DNA of 64,000 nt from Pandoraea cepalis (GTDB lineage Bacteria > Pseudomonadota > Gammaproteobacteria > Burkholderiales > Burkholderiaceae): positions 1 through 64,000 of the forward strand of contig NZ_CABPSL010000017.1 of NCBI RefSeq assembly GCF_902459665.1, given 5' to 3'. A program made the position numbers and the translations under genes. The notes beneath the pieces were generated by a model that searched no databases, was not told the origin of the DNA, and worked only from the letters and a program-made list of their open reading frames with translations. Below, in pieces: positions 63,245 to 64,000 of the stretch (positions are counted from its first letter, which is position 1; each line of letters opens with the position of its first letter).

Positions 63245-63772
63245 ATGAGCTTCAACCACGTGCCTGCCGGCAAGGACATCCCCAACGATTTCAACGTCAT
63301 CATCGAGATCCCGGCGCAAAGCGACCCGGTGAAGTACGAGGCGGACAAGGAACTGGGCCTGCTGGTCGTCGACCGCTTCATCGGTACGGGCATGCGTTAC
63401 CCGGCCAACTACGGTTTCATTCCGCAAACGCTGTCCGGTGACGGTGACCCTGTCGACGCGCTGGTCGTCACGCCGTTCCCACTGCTGGCTGGCTCGATCG
63501 TGCGCTGCCGCGCCCTGGGCCTGCTCAACATGACCGATGAGTCGGGCGTGGACGCCAAGCTGGTGGTCGTGCCGGTCGACAAGATCTGCCCGATGACGGC
63601 GCACATGAAGTCGATCGACGACGTGCCGGGTTACCTGAAGGACCAGATCAAGCACTTCTTCGAGAACTACAAGGCGCTCGAGAAGGGCAAGTGGGTCAAG
63701 ATCGAGGGATGGGAAGGCGTTGAAGCTGCCCACAAGGAAATCGTCGACGGCGTGGCCAACGCCAAGAAGTAA
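63245..63772 (+). CDS. ppa: Inorganic pyrophosphatase (family I)
   Basis: Hydrolyses pyrophosphate to phosphate, pulling biosynthetic reactions. The 175-residue length is standard for bacterial family I. Motifs: [19 protein letters not shown] (about 20-38), [25 protein letters not shown], which contains the metal-binding DGDPVD (about 65-70), and [17 protein letters not shown]. The Met at MSFNHVPAG has AGGAA about 8 bases upstream and is the family start; ten more open codons upstream are ignored. Confidence 0.97.
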   Translation: MSFNHVPAGKDIPNDFNVIIEIPAQSDPVKYEADKELGLLVVDRFIGTGMRYPANYGFIPQTLSGDGDPVDALVVTPFPLLAGSIVRCRALGLLNMTDESGVDAKLVVVPVDKICPMTAHMKSIDDVPGYLKDQIKHFFENYKALEKGKWVKIEGWEGVEAAHKEIVDGVANAKK

Positions 63773-63811
63773 GCGATTTTCGCCTGCGGCGTCGCTCGTC
63801 AACGCTATAGA

Positions 63812-63838
63812 AGCCCGGCCGTGTGCCGGGCTTTTTTT
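63812..63838 (+). terminator. Rho-independent terminator of ppa
   Basis: AGCCCGGC and GCCGGGCT arms (8 bp, 5-base loop) followed by seven T residues, 39 bases past the stop codon. Confidence 0.92.
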
Positions 63839-64000
63839 GTTTCATGGTGCTGATCAGCACCGACTTTGGCTTATCCAAGTTGAGGCCCGCCACGGCGAGT
63901 TTTCGCAGGAGCCGCCGCTCTCGACGCACAAAGTGTCGTATTGGAGATGCGCTCATTGAGCTGCGCCAACTTTCATCAGAAGCGGTTGTTTCAGCAAATG
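63839..64000. other. Window tail with no supportable complete gene
   Basis: A minus-strand frame entering from the right edge ends at a TGA at 63953-63955 after 15 codons and could be the 3' end of a gene lying mainly outside the window. A minus-strand ATG at 63954-63956 opens an 86-codon basic frame that runs through the ppa terminator; it is not convincing. Confidence 0.3.

Noticed and set aside
63696-63956. Minus-strand 86-codon frame at the right edge
   Set aside because: Passes through the ppa terminator and the ppa 3' end; composition is Arg/Lys-rich with no motif.

Overview
This is a high-GC, gene-dense chromosomal segment from a betaproteobacterium of the order Burkholderiales. Pandoraea or a close relative of Burkholderia is the best guess, judged from protein style and gene order (zapA next to 6S RNA, DUF3460-scpA-panC-panD, hemC-hemD-hemX-hemY beside ppc, mrp-dcd). 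The genus call is inference. I see no rRNA, tRNA, insertion sequence, phage gene or CRISPR array.

Layout. 0.1-3 kb: an acyl-CoA dehydrogenase, then zapB-zapA with the 6S RNA gene directly downstream. 3-17 kb: a cobalamin region. A sigma70 promoter and a cobalamin riboswitch lead into btuB-btuC-btuD-cobO-cobT-cobS-cobC on the plus strand. btuF and the cobU-cbiB-cobD set lie on the minus strand, and cobQ diverges from cobU. Together they cover uptake, adenosylation, cobyric acid amidation, aminopropanol attachment and nucleotide-loop assembly. No corrin-ring gene is in the window. 17-20.5 kb: an orphan ParA-like ATPase, then DUF3460-scpA-panC-panD (minus). 20.7-27.4 kb: tamA-tamB and a lipoprotein with two BamE-like repeats, an envelope-biogenesis block. 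27.4-36.9 kb: small regulators and housekeeping genes (Lrp family, methyltransferase, metG, OmpA-like lipoprotein, mrp, dcd, a PLP amino-acid decarboxylase). 37-48.6 kb: gltS, argH, an exported chorismate mutase, ppc and the haem genes hemCDXY. 63.2-63.8 kb: ppa with a strong terminator.

48.6-63.1 kb is the accessory, catabolic-looking part. On the minus strand lie an aldehyde dehydrogenase, an SDR and two MFS transporters. On the plus strand lie an FAD-linked 2-hydroxyacid dehydrogenase, a polyamine-type ABC importer with both permeases fused into one protein, and a DapA-family lyase. An IclR regulator diverges from an FMN-linked 2-hydroxyacid oxidase. The enzyme set fits import of a small organic acid or sugar acid, aldol-type cleavage to pyruvate plus an aldehyde, oxidation of the aldehyde to a hydroxyacid, and oxidation of that hydroxyacid by enzymes of two folds with probably opposite stereopreference. 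The substrate is unknown and the pathway is inference. This is the best candidate here for an undescribed system.

Several non-coding signals stand out: an 11-bp periodic repeat array (12115-12180); a 40-bp divergent cobU/cobQ spacer that looks built for leaderless transcripts; direct repeats over the gltS promoter; GATTGTAA repeats between iclR and the hydroxyacid oxidase gene; an Lrp-like palindrome; and two terminator-like hairpins placed just before start codons.
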